Below are positions 52,094-64,000 of a DNA stretch of 64,000 bases, one piece after another. Below the pieces are notes generated by a model, which saw nothing but the letters and a program-made list of their open reading frames with translations, was not told where the DNA came from and did not search any database. The position numbers were made by a program, and so were the translations under genes. This stretch comes from Leptospira adleri (lineage in GTDB: Bacteria > Spirochaetota > Leptospiria > Leptospirales > Leptospiraceae), in the NCBI RefSeq assembly GCF_002811985.1, contig NZ_NPDU01000021.1:1-64000 (forward strand), in the 5' to 3' direction. Every line of letters starts with the position of its first letter. The first letter of the stretch is position 1.

Positions 52094-53386
52094 TTACTCG
52101 AAGGACGAATCAAAACCGAGAATGTAAACGGGTGAAAAACCTCCGCCCGGGGTTCTAAAATTCGTCGTTTGACCTTGATACAAGCGAGCCGCTAAAAGTA
52201 GGATCTCCTCCCGAAACACATAAGTTCTCAGATCCATCTTATAAGGAACTTTTTCGCCGTCCTTGAGAAGAATCCTTTCAGACGGAAGAACGATCTCTTG
52301 AAAGATATTTTCTCCCTCCAAAATTTCTTCGAACTTCGCTTTGGTAAGTTTCTCGCCTCTGTAAGCGGCCTTGCTTCCATAACCGCCGGATGCAGGTTTG
52401 AAAAAGAATTTTTTTCGATCCTTCCAGAGCGTCTCTGCATTTTCTTTTTTTACGATTCCGGTAATCGGAATTGAATTTGCCAAAACGTTTAGGTCGGATT
52501 CTTCCACGCCTGCATGTCGTAGGAACTCCTCGTTTTTCCAAAGAATCAAATTCGTTTTTTTCGCGTAGAGTTCGTAATCAAGAGGATTCGGAGTTACGAC
52601 AGTTCTCTCCAATTCCCAAGAAGTTCTAATTTTTTGATTCTGCAAATCCGAAAGATAAAAATCAGTGAGGCGATTATAAATAAGATCCACCTTCTTTCCT
52701 TCAAAAGTAAGAAAGCCGTTTTCCTCTAAGTTTAGAAGTTCCGGATCGACAATCTCGCAAGAAATTCCTCTCGATAAAAACATCTCTCGAAACAAAAGAA
52801 ACTAAGGAAATAAAAACTGATCTTTCGGACTCTTATCGACGATCGCGATAAAAGTAGGAACTCCTTCTTTAGCGGCAGATTTCCATTCTTCGAGAAAAGA
52901 ATCAAAAAAACGATCCTCGATCTTTAAAATTTCCTCCGGACTCGCAAGCGCTTCCCTTACTTCGGGGCAGCATTCCTTTTGTGCTTCCACGAGTTTGGTC
53001 TGCAAAAAAGCCCCGCCCGCGTTCGTGTTGATTTCGATTAACTTCGGACCCTCTTTTGCAAGATGAAAATCGAAACTCAGAAAAACGCCGCCTCTGGAAA
53101 AACGTCCTCTTAAGTTCTCAGGAAATTCTTTAAGAATTTCGTCTCTCACGATTTCATTGTTAAGAATTTTCTGAATTACCTGAATGGTCCTTTCGATCTT
53201 GCGAAAATCGCTCGGATCTAAAAAGGAAGCGCTCGAAGCGAAAAAACGGTCAGTCAAAGAAGCGAGATCCGAATTCTCAGCGCTCATGGAGTTTTTAATT
53301 TTTTGTAGAAAACTCTTATCGAGAGTTTCCTTTTCGATAGTGATACACTGACATTCTCTATTAAATAATTTTGATATAGTTGTCAT
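52094..53386 (-). pseudogene. ATP-grasp (glutathione-synthase-like) gene interrupted by one in-frame TAG
   Basis: A single frame of about 431 codons (start MTTISKLFNRE at 53386; stop at 52094) is cut by one TAG at 52804-52802. Upstream: SFDFHLAKEGPKLIEINTNA with the GGAFLQTK loop. Downstream, with no frame change: FLLFREMFLSRGISCEIVDP, then DLIYNRLTDFYL, the binding segment KKFFFKPASGGYGSKAAYRG and DLRTYVF. Both parts read as one glutathione-synthase- or RimK-like ligase. A GAG to TAG change fits the expected P-E-F. It may be a recent nonsense allele or yield two half-proteins: the second half has an ATG seven codons after the TAG. It follows arsC in the arsenic locus. Confidence 0.78.
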
Positions 53387-53393
53387 GTTAATC

Positions 53394-53837
53394 TTAAGCT
53401 CTCTCCTCACCGGAACTTAACTTCAGCTCTTCGATCCAGTTTTGACAATAGACTCGGATCATTTCGCGAACCTTTCTGAATTCTTTCATGATTTCCGTTT
53501 CAGTGCCGATAGCTTTTGCAGGGTCCGGAAAATTCTGATGAAACCTCCGAGCTCTCGAAGGAAAATAAGGACAGTTCTCTCTTGCATGATCGCAAACCGT
53601 GAGAATATAATCGAAGTCAACGTCCTTGTATTCGTTGATATGATTGGAAGAATGATTCGAAATATCGATGCCGACCTCTTTCATCGTTTGAATCGCTCTA
53701 GGATTGACTCCATGCGTTGTAATTCCCGCGCTAAAAATCGACGCGCGATCGCCCAAAAAATGTCGCAACCATCCTTCGGCGATTTGACTCCTGCAACTAT
53801 TACCCGTGCAAAGAACAAGTATGTTCGGCTTTTTCAT
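53394..53837 (-). CDS. arsC: Arsenate reductase (thioredoxin-linked, low-molecular-weight phosphatase fold)
   Basis: A 147-residue enzyme from the ATG at 53837, which overlaps the arsR stop by 4 nt. It reduces arsenate to arsenite. The P-loop is VLCTGNSCRSQIAEG with C10 and R16. C15, C82 and C89 (TVCDHARENCP) are at the positions of the redox cascade in Staphylococcus aureus pI258 ArsC, so this is the thioredoxin-dependent class. The rest (SAGITTHGVNPRAIQTMKEV, NFPDPAKA) is typical. No arsenite pump is encoded nearby. Confidence 0.93.
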   Translation of the reverse strand: MKKPNILVLCTGNSCRSQIAEGWLRHFLGDRASIFSAGITTHGVNPRAIQTMKEVGIDISNHSSNHINEYKDVDFDYILTVCDHARENCPYFPSRARRFHQNFPDPAKAIGTETEIMKEFRKVREMIRVYCQNWIEELKLSSGEERA

Positions 53838-54181
53838 GAGCAACAATTCTCGCTTTGTGATTTTTTTAATTGATTAAGATTTTGGAAAAAAGAATTCAAT
53901 TCTTCCTGGAATTGCTTCAATCGGGTCCAATCGATACAATAACAGGATTTGTTCCCTTCGATCTCTCCCTTGATCAACCCGATCTCTTTGAGTTCTTTGA
54001 GATGTTGCGAAACGGTCGCCTGCGCGAGAGGAAGAACTTCTACGATTTCGCCGCAGATACATTCTTTTTTTTCGGCAATCGTCTGTAGAATCGCCAATCG
54101 AGCCGGATGCGCCAAAGACTTAGAGAAATCCGCCAATCTCCTCTTATCTCTTGCAAACTTAGACCTATTTTTGATCGCCAT
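53834..54181 (-). CDS. arsR: ArsR-family transcriptional repressor
   Basis: A 115-residue winged-helix repressor that leaves DNA when arsenite binds. HTH: AQATVSQHLKELKEIGLIKG (about 54-73). Cys residues C41 and C43 in KKECICGEIVEV are at the usual metalloid site; further Cys pairs are in SCYCID and at the end (ENCCS). It starts 4 nt before a perfect 24-nt palindrome, its likely operator, so it is autoregulated and probably controls the divergent acetyltransferase gene. Confidence 0.92.
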   Translation of the reverse strand: MAIKNRSKFARDKRRLADFSKSLAHPARLAILQTIAEKKECICGEIVEVLPLAQATVSQHLKELKEIGLIKGEIEGNKSCYCIDWTRLKQFQEELNSFFQNLNQLKKSQSENCCS

Positions 54182-54184
54182 ATT

Positions 54185-54208
54185 CTTTATCGTAATTATA
54201 CGATAAAG
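54185..54208. promoter_or_regulatory. ArsR operator palindrome
   Basis: CTTTATCGTA and TACGATAAAG are perfect 10-bp arms around ATTA. The site lies between arsR (start 54181) and the divergent gene at 54259, where it would block both promoters. Confidence 0.8.
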
Positions 54209-54258
54209 ATGTCAACGATCTTACTTTGAGAATTCCGAATTTTTAAAAAGAATTCTCC

Positions 54259-54693
54259 ATGCCGACACTCGGCTTTTTCTTTCATCCTTCTTTTCAGAAC
54301 GTTTTGGATCTTCCTCAAGACAAAGGCCTTCCCGTAGAAGACCTTAAAAATCAGGATCTAAATCTTTTTATCGGTTTTGGAAATGAATCCGAACTCAAGG
54401 CGGCCATCGGTTTGGAATTACCGGGTAAATTTGCCTTGTTGCGTTCCTTGGCGGTGGTTGAGGATTTTCAAAAAAAAGGATTGGGAACACAGCCGGTGCG
54501 AAGAATAGAAGATCTAGCTCGACTACTTCCAATCGAAACACTATTCCTCTTAACGACGACAGCGAAGGAATTCTTTCTAAAATTAGGATATCGGGAAGTC
54601 GAAAGAGATTCTCTTCCGGAAGAAATCAAAAGGACGGAAGAATTTGTCTCTCTTTGCCCGGCGAGTTCTTCGATTCTTGAGAAAAAACTTTGA
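54259..54693 (+). CDS. ArsN2-like GNAT acetyltransferase
   Basis: A 144-residue GNAT-fold acetyltransferase with the CoA-binding pattern FALLRSLAVVEDFQKKGLGT and the ArsN2-like end: LFLLTTTAKEFFLKLGYREV, then EIKRTEEFVSLCPASSSILE. Such genes accompany ars operons, and are thought to acetylate an organoarsenical or amino compound. The divergent position across the ArsR operator supports co-regulation. Complete; the start is ATG without a strong ribosome site. Confidence 0.78.
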   Translation: MPTLGFFFHPSFQNVLDLPQDKGLPVEDLKNQDLNLFIGFGNESELKAAIGLELPGKFALLRSLAVVEDFQKKGLGTQPVRRIEDLARLLPIETLFLLTTTAKEFFLKLGYREVERDSLPEEIKRTEEFVSLCPASSSILEKKL

Positions 54694-54750
54694 ACTAAAG
54701 AATTCAATTCAAAGAAGAATCTGCGCTTCTTTTGCTTATCGCATCGACAT

Positions 54751-55236
54751 CTACGATTCCGGCGGACAATGAGGAGCGTATCTGTTAACCGTAAGATATT
54801 CAAAAGGATTCGATTTAAAAACGTATTCGATCCCGCATTGGAGCGATGGATCTTCCGCATTTACTTTCAGTTTTCTATCCGCGATCGCGCAGTAAAAACC
54901 GTCTACAATGGAAACCTCGTATCGAACAAATTGATTCTCCGGAAGAACCTTCTCCGTATATTTCCATTCCGTTTTCATAAAATCCAGGATTCTCCTTTTC
55001 TCAATTTCGACTTGATTCCGATCGGAGTTTTCTTTCACGTTCGCGTAATCGGACTCTTTCAAAGAACGAATCATATCAAGACAGCGATGTCTTTCGATCA
55101 ATGGTTTCGCTATACTTCCGGGTTCTGACGGGCTTCCTGACTTACATACAAAGCCAAAAGCTCCGAGCGTTAGGATCGACAGCCTTGAAGCAAAAAGAAT
55201 AGAATATATTTTCGGGAGTCTTATCTTCATAATCAT
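54751..55236 (-). CDS. Hypothetical lipoprotein
   Basis: A 161-residue protein with a basic start, a hydrophobic segment and a possible lipobox (LSILTLGAFGFVC, Cys at about 31). The mature part holds four Cys, HRCLDMIRSLKESDY and SLQCGIEYVFKSNPFEYL. No family is recognised. Convergent with the ArsN2-like gene. Confidence 0.6.
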   Translation of the reverse strand: MIMKIRLPKIYSILFASRLSILTLGAFGFVCKSGSPSEPGSIAKPLIERHRCLDMIRSLKESDYANVKENSDRNQVEIEKRRILDFMKTEWKYTEKVLPENQFVRYEVSIVDGFYCAIADRKLKVNAEDPSLQCGIEYVFKSNPFEYLTVNRYAPHCPPES

Positions 55237-55360
55237 TTCATTGTATATTCTTTAACGCGCGGGAATGTTCGTTTCTTCGAAGATCGAGTCGATCTTTTAT
55301 TAGTTCATACGGAAATCGAAGCGACTTCTGCGAGGACATTTCACAGATCAAAAACGGTCT

Positions 55361-55918
55361 TTAAAGAGAATCCGATTTTCTGATCAAACCCGCGTGAGTC
55401 GAAAAAAGAATGGCCTTCACCCAAAAAGAATTCCAGATCACTCTAACGATCATCTTTCCAACTGCAAAGATAAACAAACCACCGGAAATAATTTGTTGCA
55501 CTTCGGATCTCATTCTTTCCATGCCGTTAAGACGATCCGCTTCTAATTCCGCTGTCGTTTTCCAAAACATCCTGAAAAAGAATAAAAACCAATTTGAAAT
55601 CGCGAGCGCTTCCAAAACAAGAACCAGAAAGATAAAAACGCCGGAAAAAATAAGAATTCTTCGATCGACCTTCTTATCCAAAAGCAGAAGTCCGTCTATG
55701 GACGCAAAGTAAATAAGCGAAATGGTAGAAATCACGAGAGGAAGATGGATATAAGGATTCAATTTTTCCGGGTTTTCAGGATCACCCGCAATTCCCAAAA
55801 AACGATTCATGGAAATTCCGATCAAATAAGTGAGGACGAGAAAAATTAAATCTAAGCCTATTATTTTTCGGTTATTTTTCGGCACTTCGTTTTGTCCCTC
55901 TTTTGATTTTTGGCTCAT
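55361..55918 (-). CDS. Hypothetical membrane protein
   Basis: A 185-residue protein with a polar start and about four helices (residues 22-40, 58-75, 88-112 and 148-168). No known motif is seen. It starts 4 nt after the stop of the DUF4303-like gene, so the two are co-translated. A polymorphic-toxin immunity partner is one possible reading, but not supported beyond context. Confidence 0.62.
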   Translation of the reverse strand: MSQKSKEGQNEVPKNNRKIIGLDLIFLVLTYLIGISMNRFLGIAGDPENPEKLNPYIHLPLVISTISLIYFASIDGLLLLDKKVDRRILIFSGVFIFLVLVLEALAISNWFLFFFRMFWKTTAELEADRLNGMERMRSEVQQIISGGLFIFAVGKMIVRVIWNSFWVKAILFSTHAGLIRKSDSL

Positions 55919-55922
55919 ACAT

Positions 55923-56393
55923 TCAATAGTCGTGTTCGACTCTCATGATTCTAAAGTCGGAAGTTTTCTTTAGATGACGAAAAGCGTCTTTACTTTTTAG
56001 GATTTCGAGAATTTCGTTCATCGCTTTCGCATAGGCAGCGTTCTTCTGAGTTTCGTCGTCCGCTTCGTAATGCTCATCATACAAATCATCGTCAAAAGGA
56101 CCGTTTCGAAAACCTTCTTCGTCTTCCAGATTCAAATTGCGGAAACTTGCAAAACCTTGGTAAGCCCAATCCCCAGGGTTGTATTTGCTTTTTTCGATTT
56201 TTTCATCCGTATCGTATTGTTTTGGATATTTGGCGGAATATTCTTTTAGATAACTCTTAAATGATTCGAGAGAATTGAGACAAAGCAAACTTGCGTCGAT
56301 CGCAAATGAGTAGAAGGTTTCCTCGGTTTGTTTCTTTGAAAATTTCTCGATTTCAGAAAGGGCAAATTCTGCGAGTTTAGGAACGTCAAACAT
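55923..56393 (-). CDS. DUF4303-like protein, copy 1
   Basis: A 156-residue acidic protein with the pattern TEETFYSFAIDASLLCLNSL at the start, GDWAYQGFASFRNL in the middle, and EILEILKSKDAFRHLKKTSD near the end. This resembles DUF4303, often an immunity protein near polymorphic toxins. It is a clear paralogue of the gene at 57627 (MFDV-LA-FALSEIEKFSK and more). No toxin gene is recognised nearby. A short membrane-protein gene follows 4 nt downstream. Confidence 0.66.
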   Translation of the reverse strand: MFDVPKLAEFALSEIEKFSKKQTEETFYSFAIDASLLCLNSLESFKSYLKEYSAKYPKQYDTDEKIEKSKYNPGDWAYQGFASFRNLNLEDEEGFRNGPFDDDLYDEHYEADDETQKNAAYAKAMNEILEILKSKDAFRHLKKTSDFRIMRVEHDY

Positions 56394-57626
56394 AAGGCCG
56401 CCGATAAGTTAATTGAATTCCTTTCATTCTACAAATGACAAACTTATTTTTTGATCTTTTTATTTTAAAAAAGTTCATTCCAATTTTCTAATATCCTTAA
56501 ACTCGGATAATTCAAATATGCCGTGAAATCGAAATTGATAAATCTTCCGAGTTTGTTATCAATCGTCCACAAAATAGTTGCTTTTATTCTTCCTGCAAAT
56601 TAATCCAATCGAAAAAATTCTTGCAATCGAACTTGAAGTCCGCTTGTTTTAAAATTTCGGGAAGTTTTCTTAAAATCGAATCAAGGAGATGTTCTTTTTA
56701 AAACGTTAGACTTGATGATTTGCTATTAACGATCTCAATATGAAATTCCATAGTATGAAAAGGGATTCAGTGCAATCTGTAAAATACTTCGCTTCGACTG
56801 AAATCATACCGAGAAAAATTCCGATAATGGCATTTTTTCATTTTTAAAAATTTCCGAGATCCTCAAAAAATATGATTTCTTCTCACACGTTCGCGCATTT
56901 AAGAATCAAGGCGATATCCGAGAAAGGAAGTTTTAGAAAGTTTAGCTAAGCGTTTTATCGCGGCAATTTCAAATCCTGTCTCACAGTATCGCGAAAAAAT
57001 CAAAATCCGCGTCGGATCAATGAGCCAATCCTCGACAAGATCCATGAATAAGTTATAATATTCCGGCTTAAAACCGTTCCGTCAGAATTGAAGTTTCGAA
57101 ATTTATTTACTTAAGAGACTGCCTATCATAGGACGTTCAAAGAAATTGTCGAAAAAGAATCCAAAGATTTACAAGATATCTTCTCGAAAAGATTTTCTTA
57201 TCCGCAAGTTGCCTAAATCCTATAGGGATCCGTCGGAGTTCCGACGCTCCCCCGTAAAACTCGCGCGCCCCACCCTGCATAGCGACCCATAGGAGCTCTA
57301 CGCGCCGAGCTTCTTGGGTGGAGGGGTGGATGAGCGACTCCTCGGGAGCAAATCCTTGAGTTTCGACGGCGGAAACCCCGGAAGACTTTCCCTATCAGAA
57401 AAAACGAATTCTTCCAAGTAGAATTCCCCTCTCGAAACTCTTGTCGGAAGTACGACAAAAGATCCTTCTGCGAAAAATCGATCCCAGAGGATCTTCTCAT
57501 TTACTAGTAAGAATCTTTTTTAGTCGGAGGACTTCCCGAAAATTCTTGGAATTGAATCGTAAAATCGCTCCCGCGATTGTTTCAAAATGTAATCTTCATT
57601 TTAGCGAGAAGCAGAAGCGAAACCTT
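56394..57626. other. 1.2-kb region between two DUF4303-like paralogues, no intact gene
   Basis: No reading frame with good composition and ribosome site was found on either strand. Most is A/T-rich. A G/C-rich patch (about 57225-57345) stands out; it holds CGTCGGAGTTCCGACG (57231-57246, 7-bp arms) and CTATAGG. It may be a decayed gene plus a small inserted repeat. Confidence 0.5.
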
Positions 57627-58097
57627 TCAATCAGGGTGAGTAACGCTCAAAATTCTAAAATCGCTTATCTTTTTGAGAACTCGAAAGGCGTCCTTTTTTT
57701 TTAGGATATCCAATACCTCGTCCATCGCCACGGCGTAAGCGCTTTCTTTTTGCTCTTCTTTGTCCAGGCCGCAATGCTCTTCGTAAAGATTTTCGTCGAA
57801 GGGACCCGATTCCGAAGCGTTCTTTGCAGCGTCGTTTAAAGTGCGAAAACAGACAAAGCCGTTGTAAGCCCATGACGACGGACTTTCTCGCAATTTACGA
57901 ATCTGATCGGGAGAATCATAGTATCGCGGAGTTGTGGATGCGAATTCTTTCAAGGACTTTTCGAAATGTTCGATCGAATTCAGACAAAGCAGGCTGGAAT
58001 CGATCGCAAACGTATAGAAAGTTTCGTTCGGGTGTTCTTTGGAGAATTTTTCAATTTCGGAAAGGGCAAAATTGGCCAATCTCTGCACATCAAACAT
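57627..58097 (-). CDS. DUF4303-like protein, copy 2
   Basis: A 156-residue paralogue of the protein at 55923, from MFDVQRLANFAL at 58097 (an ATG at 58106 is the alternative). Shared blocks: FYTFAIDSSLLCLNSIEHF, SSWAYNGFVCFRTLNDAA, and AMDEVLDILKKKDAFRVLKK. It is acidic and cytoplasmic. It lies 70 nt downstream of plsX and is the first accessory gene after it. A duplicated immunity-type gene without a recognisable toxin is the simplest description. Confidence 0.66.
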   Translation of the reverse strand: MFDVQRLANFALSEIEKFSKEHPNETFYTFAIDSSLLCLNSIEHFEKSLKEFASTTPRYYDSPDQIRKLRESPSSWAYNGFVCFRTLNDAAKNASESGPFDENLYEEHCGLDKEEQKESAYAVAMDEVLDILKKKDAFRVLKKISDFRILSVTHPD

Positions 58098-58168
58098 AAG
58101 ATTCAATCCTGCTTAAAGGGTCTTACATTCTCTACAAGCAGCGTTCTTTTTTTTGATTCTTTTTCGAA

Positions 58169-59176
<1,008 letters not shown>

Positions 59177-59181
59177 AGGAG

Positions 59182-59382
59182 TTAGTTATCTTCTTTTGCC
59201 TTCTTGACTTTCGGCTCTAAAACGATTCCGGTTTTATAGAATCCGCAAGTTGGGCAGATTCTGTGAGGAAGTCTGTAAGAATTACAATTAGGACAAGGAA
59301 CCAAATTTGGTTTTCCGATGGCATGATGGGCCCGTTTTGTCCTTACTTTTGATTTCGATTTGCGTCTTTTGGGAACTGCCAT
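59182..59382 (-). CDS. rpmF: Ribosomal protein bL32
   Basis: A 66-residue protein of the large ribosomal subunit. The basic start [20 protein letters not shown] and two CxxC pairs (CPNCNS, CPTCGF) form the zinc ribbon of the zinc-containing form. Coupled to plsX. No YceD-like gene precedes it; a non-coding 200 nt lies between it and hisG. Confidence 0.97.
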   Translation of the reverse strand: MAVPKRRKSKSKVRTKRAHHAIGKPNLVPCPNCNSYRLPHRICPTCGFYKTGIVLEPKVKKAKEDN

Positions 59383-59579
59383 TGATTTCCTCTTGGGAAA
59401 ATGAATTGTTAAACTATAATTTTTTGAGGCTGGTATTCCTCAACCATTATTTCGTGGAATCGATAAGAATGAAGGCCTTTTCGCCTTAAATCGAATCCGA
59501 TTCTAAAAAGCCGTCCGGATCGGAGCTCCTCAAGCTCGGATAATGACAAACCGAGAATTGATCTCTTGCAAATTGAATT

Positions 59580-60196
<617 letters not shown>

Positions 60197-60197
<1 letters not shown>

Positions 60198-60940
60198 TAG
60201 CCTTTCTGGTTGAGTTGAACGAGTAGAAAAGTTGCGTATTGTTTTACGGTATTGTAATCGGAAGCTGGAGTTTTGATATCCTGATCCAGAACCTTCTTCA
60301 AGGATTGAATGGCCTCCGCTTTTTTACCGTTCTTCGCCTGCAATCTTCCGGTTTGATACAAACTCCAAGCTAAGAAGCCGTTTGCTTCTCTTGTGTTCGC
60401 AAGAAGATTGGCCGCGGTTGCGTAGTTTGTTTCAGCCGAAACAAGATTCCCTTCTCTTTCACGAAGATTTCCCGCCAGATAGAAGTAATACGCCTTTACT
60501 TCCGTCGGCTCGTCGATCTTCTTACCGGCCCATTCTAATTTGTCGGCGGCCTTTTGAAATTCTCCGTTTCTCGCATAAAGATCGGAAAGGATTTTTGCAA
60601 GTCTGAGTTCGAGTTTTTTAGAAGAATATTGTGAAGAAACTTCTTCGTAAGCCTGGATCTTCTCTTTCAAATCGATCGCAGGGTTGAGACGAAATTTTTT
60701 ATCCAGAGTTTCGAGCGCGATGGTTCCTTTTTCGAATTGGGACTCTTGGTATTGAACGTAAGTGACGACCGCAAGGACGATTGCAAGAATCACCCCTGCT
60801 CCGATCAGAACTTCCTTGATATGAGTCGCAATGGATCTGAAAAATTTAATCAGAGCCAACTCGATCTTGCTGCCTTGAAAATCGGCGTAAGGATCGACTT
60901 TGACTTCTTTTGCGGTCTGACCGACTTCGTATCGTTTCAT
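60197..60940 (-). CDS. TPR-repeat membrane-anchored protein (YfgM-like)
   Basis: A 247-residue protein with a cytoplasmic start ([20 protein letters not shown]) and one membrane helix (about 45-62, [19 protein letters not shown]). A helical TPR-like domain follows (70-247, [20 protein letters not shown] and [20 protein letters not shown]). The layout matches the YfgM/DUF2133 type that acts with secretion or folding machinery in the envelope. It lies between rpsA and hisG on one run. Confidence 0.82.
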
Positions 60941-60965
60941 CCTTTCAGTCCTTAACTTTGGATTC

Positions 60966-62658
<1,693 letters not shown>

Positions 62659-62703
62659 TTACTCGGCTAAAATGGTAGTCTGGGATCCGCTGGATGTCGG
62701 GGG

Positions 62704-63396
62704 TCATCGATCCAGAATCTCGAGGATCTTGCTAATTACACTATTTTTGGAGAGTATATCAGTGTCAATCAGGATTGCGTCCTTTGCCTGATAGAGTGGC
62801 GCGATATCCCTTTCCATATCCGATTTATCTCGGAGGATGATTTCTTTTTCTATCTCGTTCGGGTCCGCGGAAATTCCCTGCTCTTTCAATTGAAGAGTTC
62901 TTCTTTCGGCTCGAACTTTGGAAGAAGCAGTTAAGTAGAATTTAAATTTTGCATCCGGAAAAACTTCGGTCCCTATATCCCTTCCATCCATCAGAAGTTT
63001 GTGAAGTTTCGCGAGAGAATGGAGTTCCTTGTTCACAAAATCACGATAGATCCTTTTGTTCGCGATGTGTTTGATTTCCCTCGTAACTTCGGGCGTTCGA
63101 ATCGCAAGAGAAACGTCTTCTCCGTTTAACAAAATTCGATTTTCGTTTCCTGAGGAGAATTCGCAGAGAACATGAGCGTCTCCGATCGTGGACTCGGCTT
63201 CTTTCGTTTTCACCCATTCGGAGAATTCCACTGCGTTAGGCGTCTTTTCGTAAAGGCGATGTAAAAAAAGCGTAAGAGCGCGATAAAAAGCCCCCGTATC
63301 CAAGTAGTTGAATCCGATCTTCTCCGCGATTTGTCTCGCTACGGTGCTTTTGCCCGAACCGGCCGGCCCGTCAAGCGCGATCACGTTCTCATTCAT
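62704..63396 (-). CDS. cmk: Cytidylate kinase
   Basis: A 230-residue enzyme that phosphorylates CMP and dCMP. The P-loop is [18 protein letters not shown]; other motifs are [36 protein letters not shown] and [20 protein letters not shown]. Complete. Its start overlaps the aroA stop by 8 nt, so the two are coupled. Confidence 0.96.
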   Translation of the reverse strand: MNENVIALDGPAGSGKSTVARQIAEKIGFNYLDTGAFYRALTLFLHRLYEKTPNAVEFSEWVKTKEAESTIGDAHVLCEFSSGNENRILLNGEDVSLAIRTPEVTREIKHIANKRIYRDFVNKELHSLAKLHKLLMDGRDIGTEVFPDAKFKFYLTASSKVRAERRTLQLKEQGISADPNEIEKEIILRDKSDMERDIAPLYQAKDAILIDTDILSKNSVISKILEILDR

Positions 63397-64000
63397 ACAG
63401 ACAATCCTTTAACAAAGTTTCGAAACCCGGAAAAGAAGTTTCGATCCAGGAAGTTTCATCGATTTCCAATTCGAAACCGGAAAGGGCCTTTAAGATCAGA
63501 AAACTCATGGCGATTCTATGATCCATATAAGAAAGAATGGGGATTTTTTTCCCGGAAGACAAAGAATCCCAGATTTCATTCGACTTCTTTGAAGTTCCGT
63601 CTAACGCGTAGCCGTCTGAAAATTCCTCCACTTCGATTCCGAGCGTTCGGAAATTGGAAACCATCGTATGGATTCGATCGGATTCTTTGGCTCGCAATTC
63701 TTCGGCGTGACGGATTTCGAAACCGCCTTCCGCAAAAAGGCCGGCAACGGAAAGAATCGGAATCTCGTCGATGATCGACGGAATCAACTCTTCCGGAATA
63801 TTCGTTTTCTTTAAAGTAGATGGATAGGTTTTCAGATCTCCCACGGGTTCTCCGCATTCGATCCTTTCGTTTTCGATTTCGATTTTGGCGCCCATCAGTT
63901 TAAGCGCGGTTAGAATCCCGGTTCTCGCCGGATTGAGTCCGATGTTTTGAATCAAAAGATTCCCTTCTTTTGCCAAAACTCCGAGCACCAGAAAGAATGC
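63389..64000 (-). CDS. aroA: 5-enolpyruvylshikimate-3-phosphate synthase, C-terminal part
   Basis: The 3' 200 or so codons of aroA; the gene runs off the right edge of the window. The visible half has [20 protein letters not shown], then [20 protein letters not shown] and [18 protein letters not shown], typical of the second domain. The enzyme joins shikimate 3-phosphate and phosphoenolpyruvate in aromatic amino acid synthesis. The GTG at 63988 is not the start, because the frame continues to the edge. Confidence 0.93.
   Translation of the reverse strand, partial: AFFLVLGVLAKEGNLLIQNIGLNPARTGILTALKLMGAKIEIENERIECGEPVGDLKTYPSTLKKTNIPEELIPSIIDEIPILSVAGLFAEGGFEIRHAEELRAKESDRIHTMVSNFRTLGIEVEEFSDGYALDGTSKKSNEIWDSLSSGKKIPILSYMDHRIAMSFLILKALSGFELEIDETSWIETSFPGFETLLKDCLYE

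Noticed and set aside
57213..57500. 95-codon minus-strand reading across the G/C-rich patch
   Set aside because: It has no ribosome site, and composition changes sharply half way; it follows from the inserted G/C-rich patch.

Overview
This window is chromosomal DNA of a spirochaete of the genus Leptospira, probably a member of the pathogenic clade. The genus call rests on a flaA2-flaA1 flagellar sheath pair, a GreA fused to a very long helical N-terminal region, many lipoproteins with loose spirochaetal lipoboxes, a response regulator-PP2C protein, and dispersed intergenic repeats built on GTATGAGTTCCTAC. The species call is inference only.

Layout. 1-6.5 kb (+ strand): an ExbB-ExbD-ExbD-TonB energy-transduction operon, a DinB-like protein overlapping an ATP-grasp protein, a membrane class III adenylate cyclase and a lipoprotein-type alpha/beta hydrolase. 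6.9-18.5 kb (- strand): a tightly coupled contractile-tail module. In transcription order it holds a tail terminator, sheath, tube, tail assembly chaperones with a probable frameshift, tape measure, Dit-like adaptor, plug, hub, spike, gp25, baseplate J, a DUF2612 protein, a collar fibre and a DUF4376 protein. No head, packaging, integration or lysis gene is visible in it. A HTH/excisionase-like gene lies just upstream. 19.8-27 kb (- strand): the GreA-like factor, flaA1, flaA2 and two Leptospira-type envelope genes. 27-31 kb (+): two tandem paralogous Ig-like/beta-propeller lipoproteins that share near-identical tracts. 31-35 kb (-): a CPBP protease, a lipoprotein, a 38-bp minisatellite, radA and a RNase D-like exonuclease. 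35-44 kb: a GH36 alpha-galactosidase, a lipoprotein and a probable papain-like protein (+); a PP2C response regulator, an unknown protein and a histone-deacetylase-family enzyme (-); and pyruvate kinase (+).

44.8-51.6 kb (-): a signal peptidase I homologue lacking both catalytic residues, an alpha/beta hydrolase, a MscS-type channel, aroB, a NUDIX hydrolase, rnc, acpP and fabG. 52-58 kb: an accessory block between fabG and plsX. It carries arsR-arsC with a clear palindromic operator, a divergent arsN2-like gene, an ATP-grasp gene cut by one in-frame TAG, small envelope genes, and two DUF4303-like paralogues flanking 1.2 kb of apparently non-coding DNA. 58-64 kb (-): plsX, rpmF, hisG, a TPR membrane protein, rpsA, cmk and the 3' part of aroA.

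The most noteworthy items are the headless contractile-tail cluster and its probable recoded tail chaperone, the catalytically dead signal peptidase homologue, the amber-interrupted ATP-grasp gene in the arsenic locus, the recombining propeller lipoproteins, and the tandem and dispersed repeats. Protein families were recognised by eye from motifs and gene order; no database search was run.
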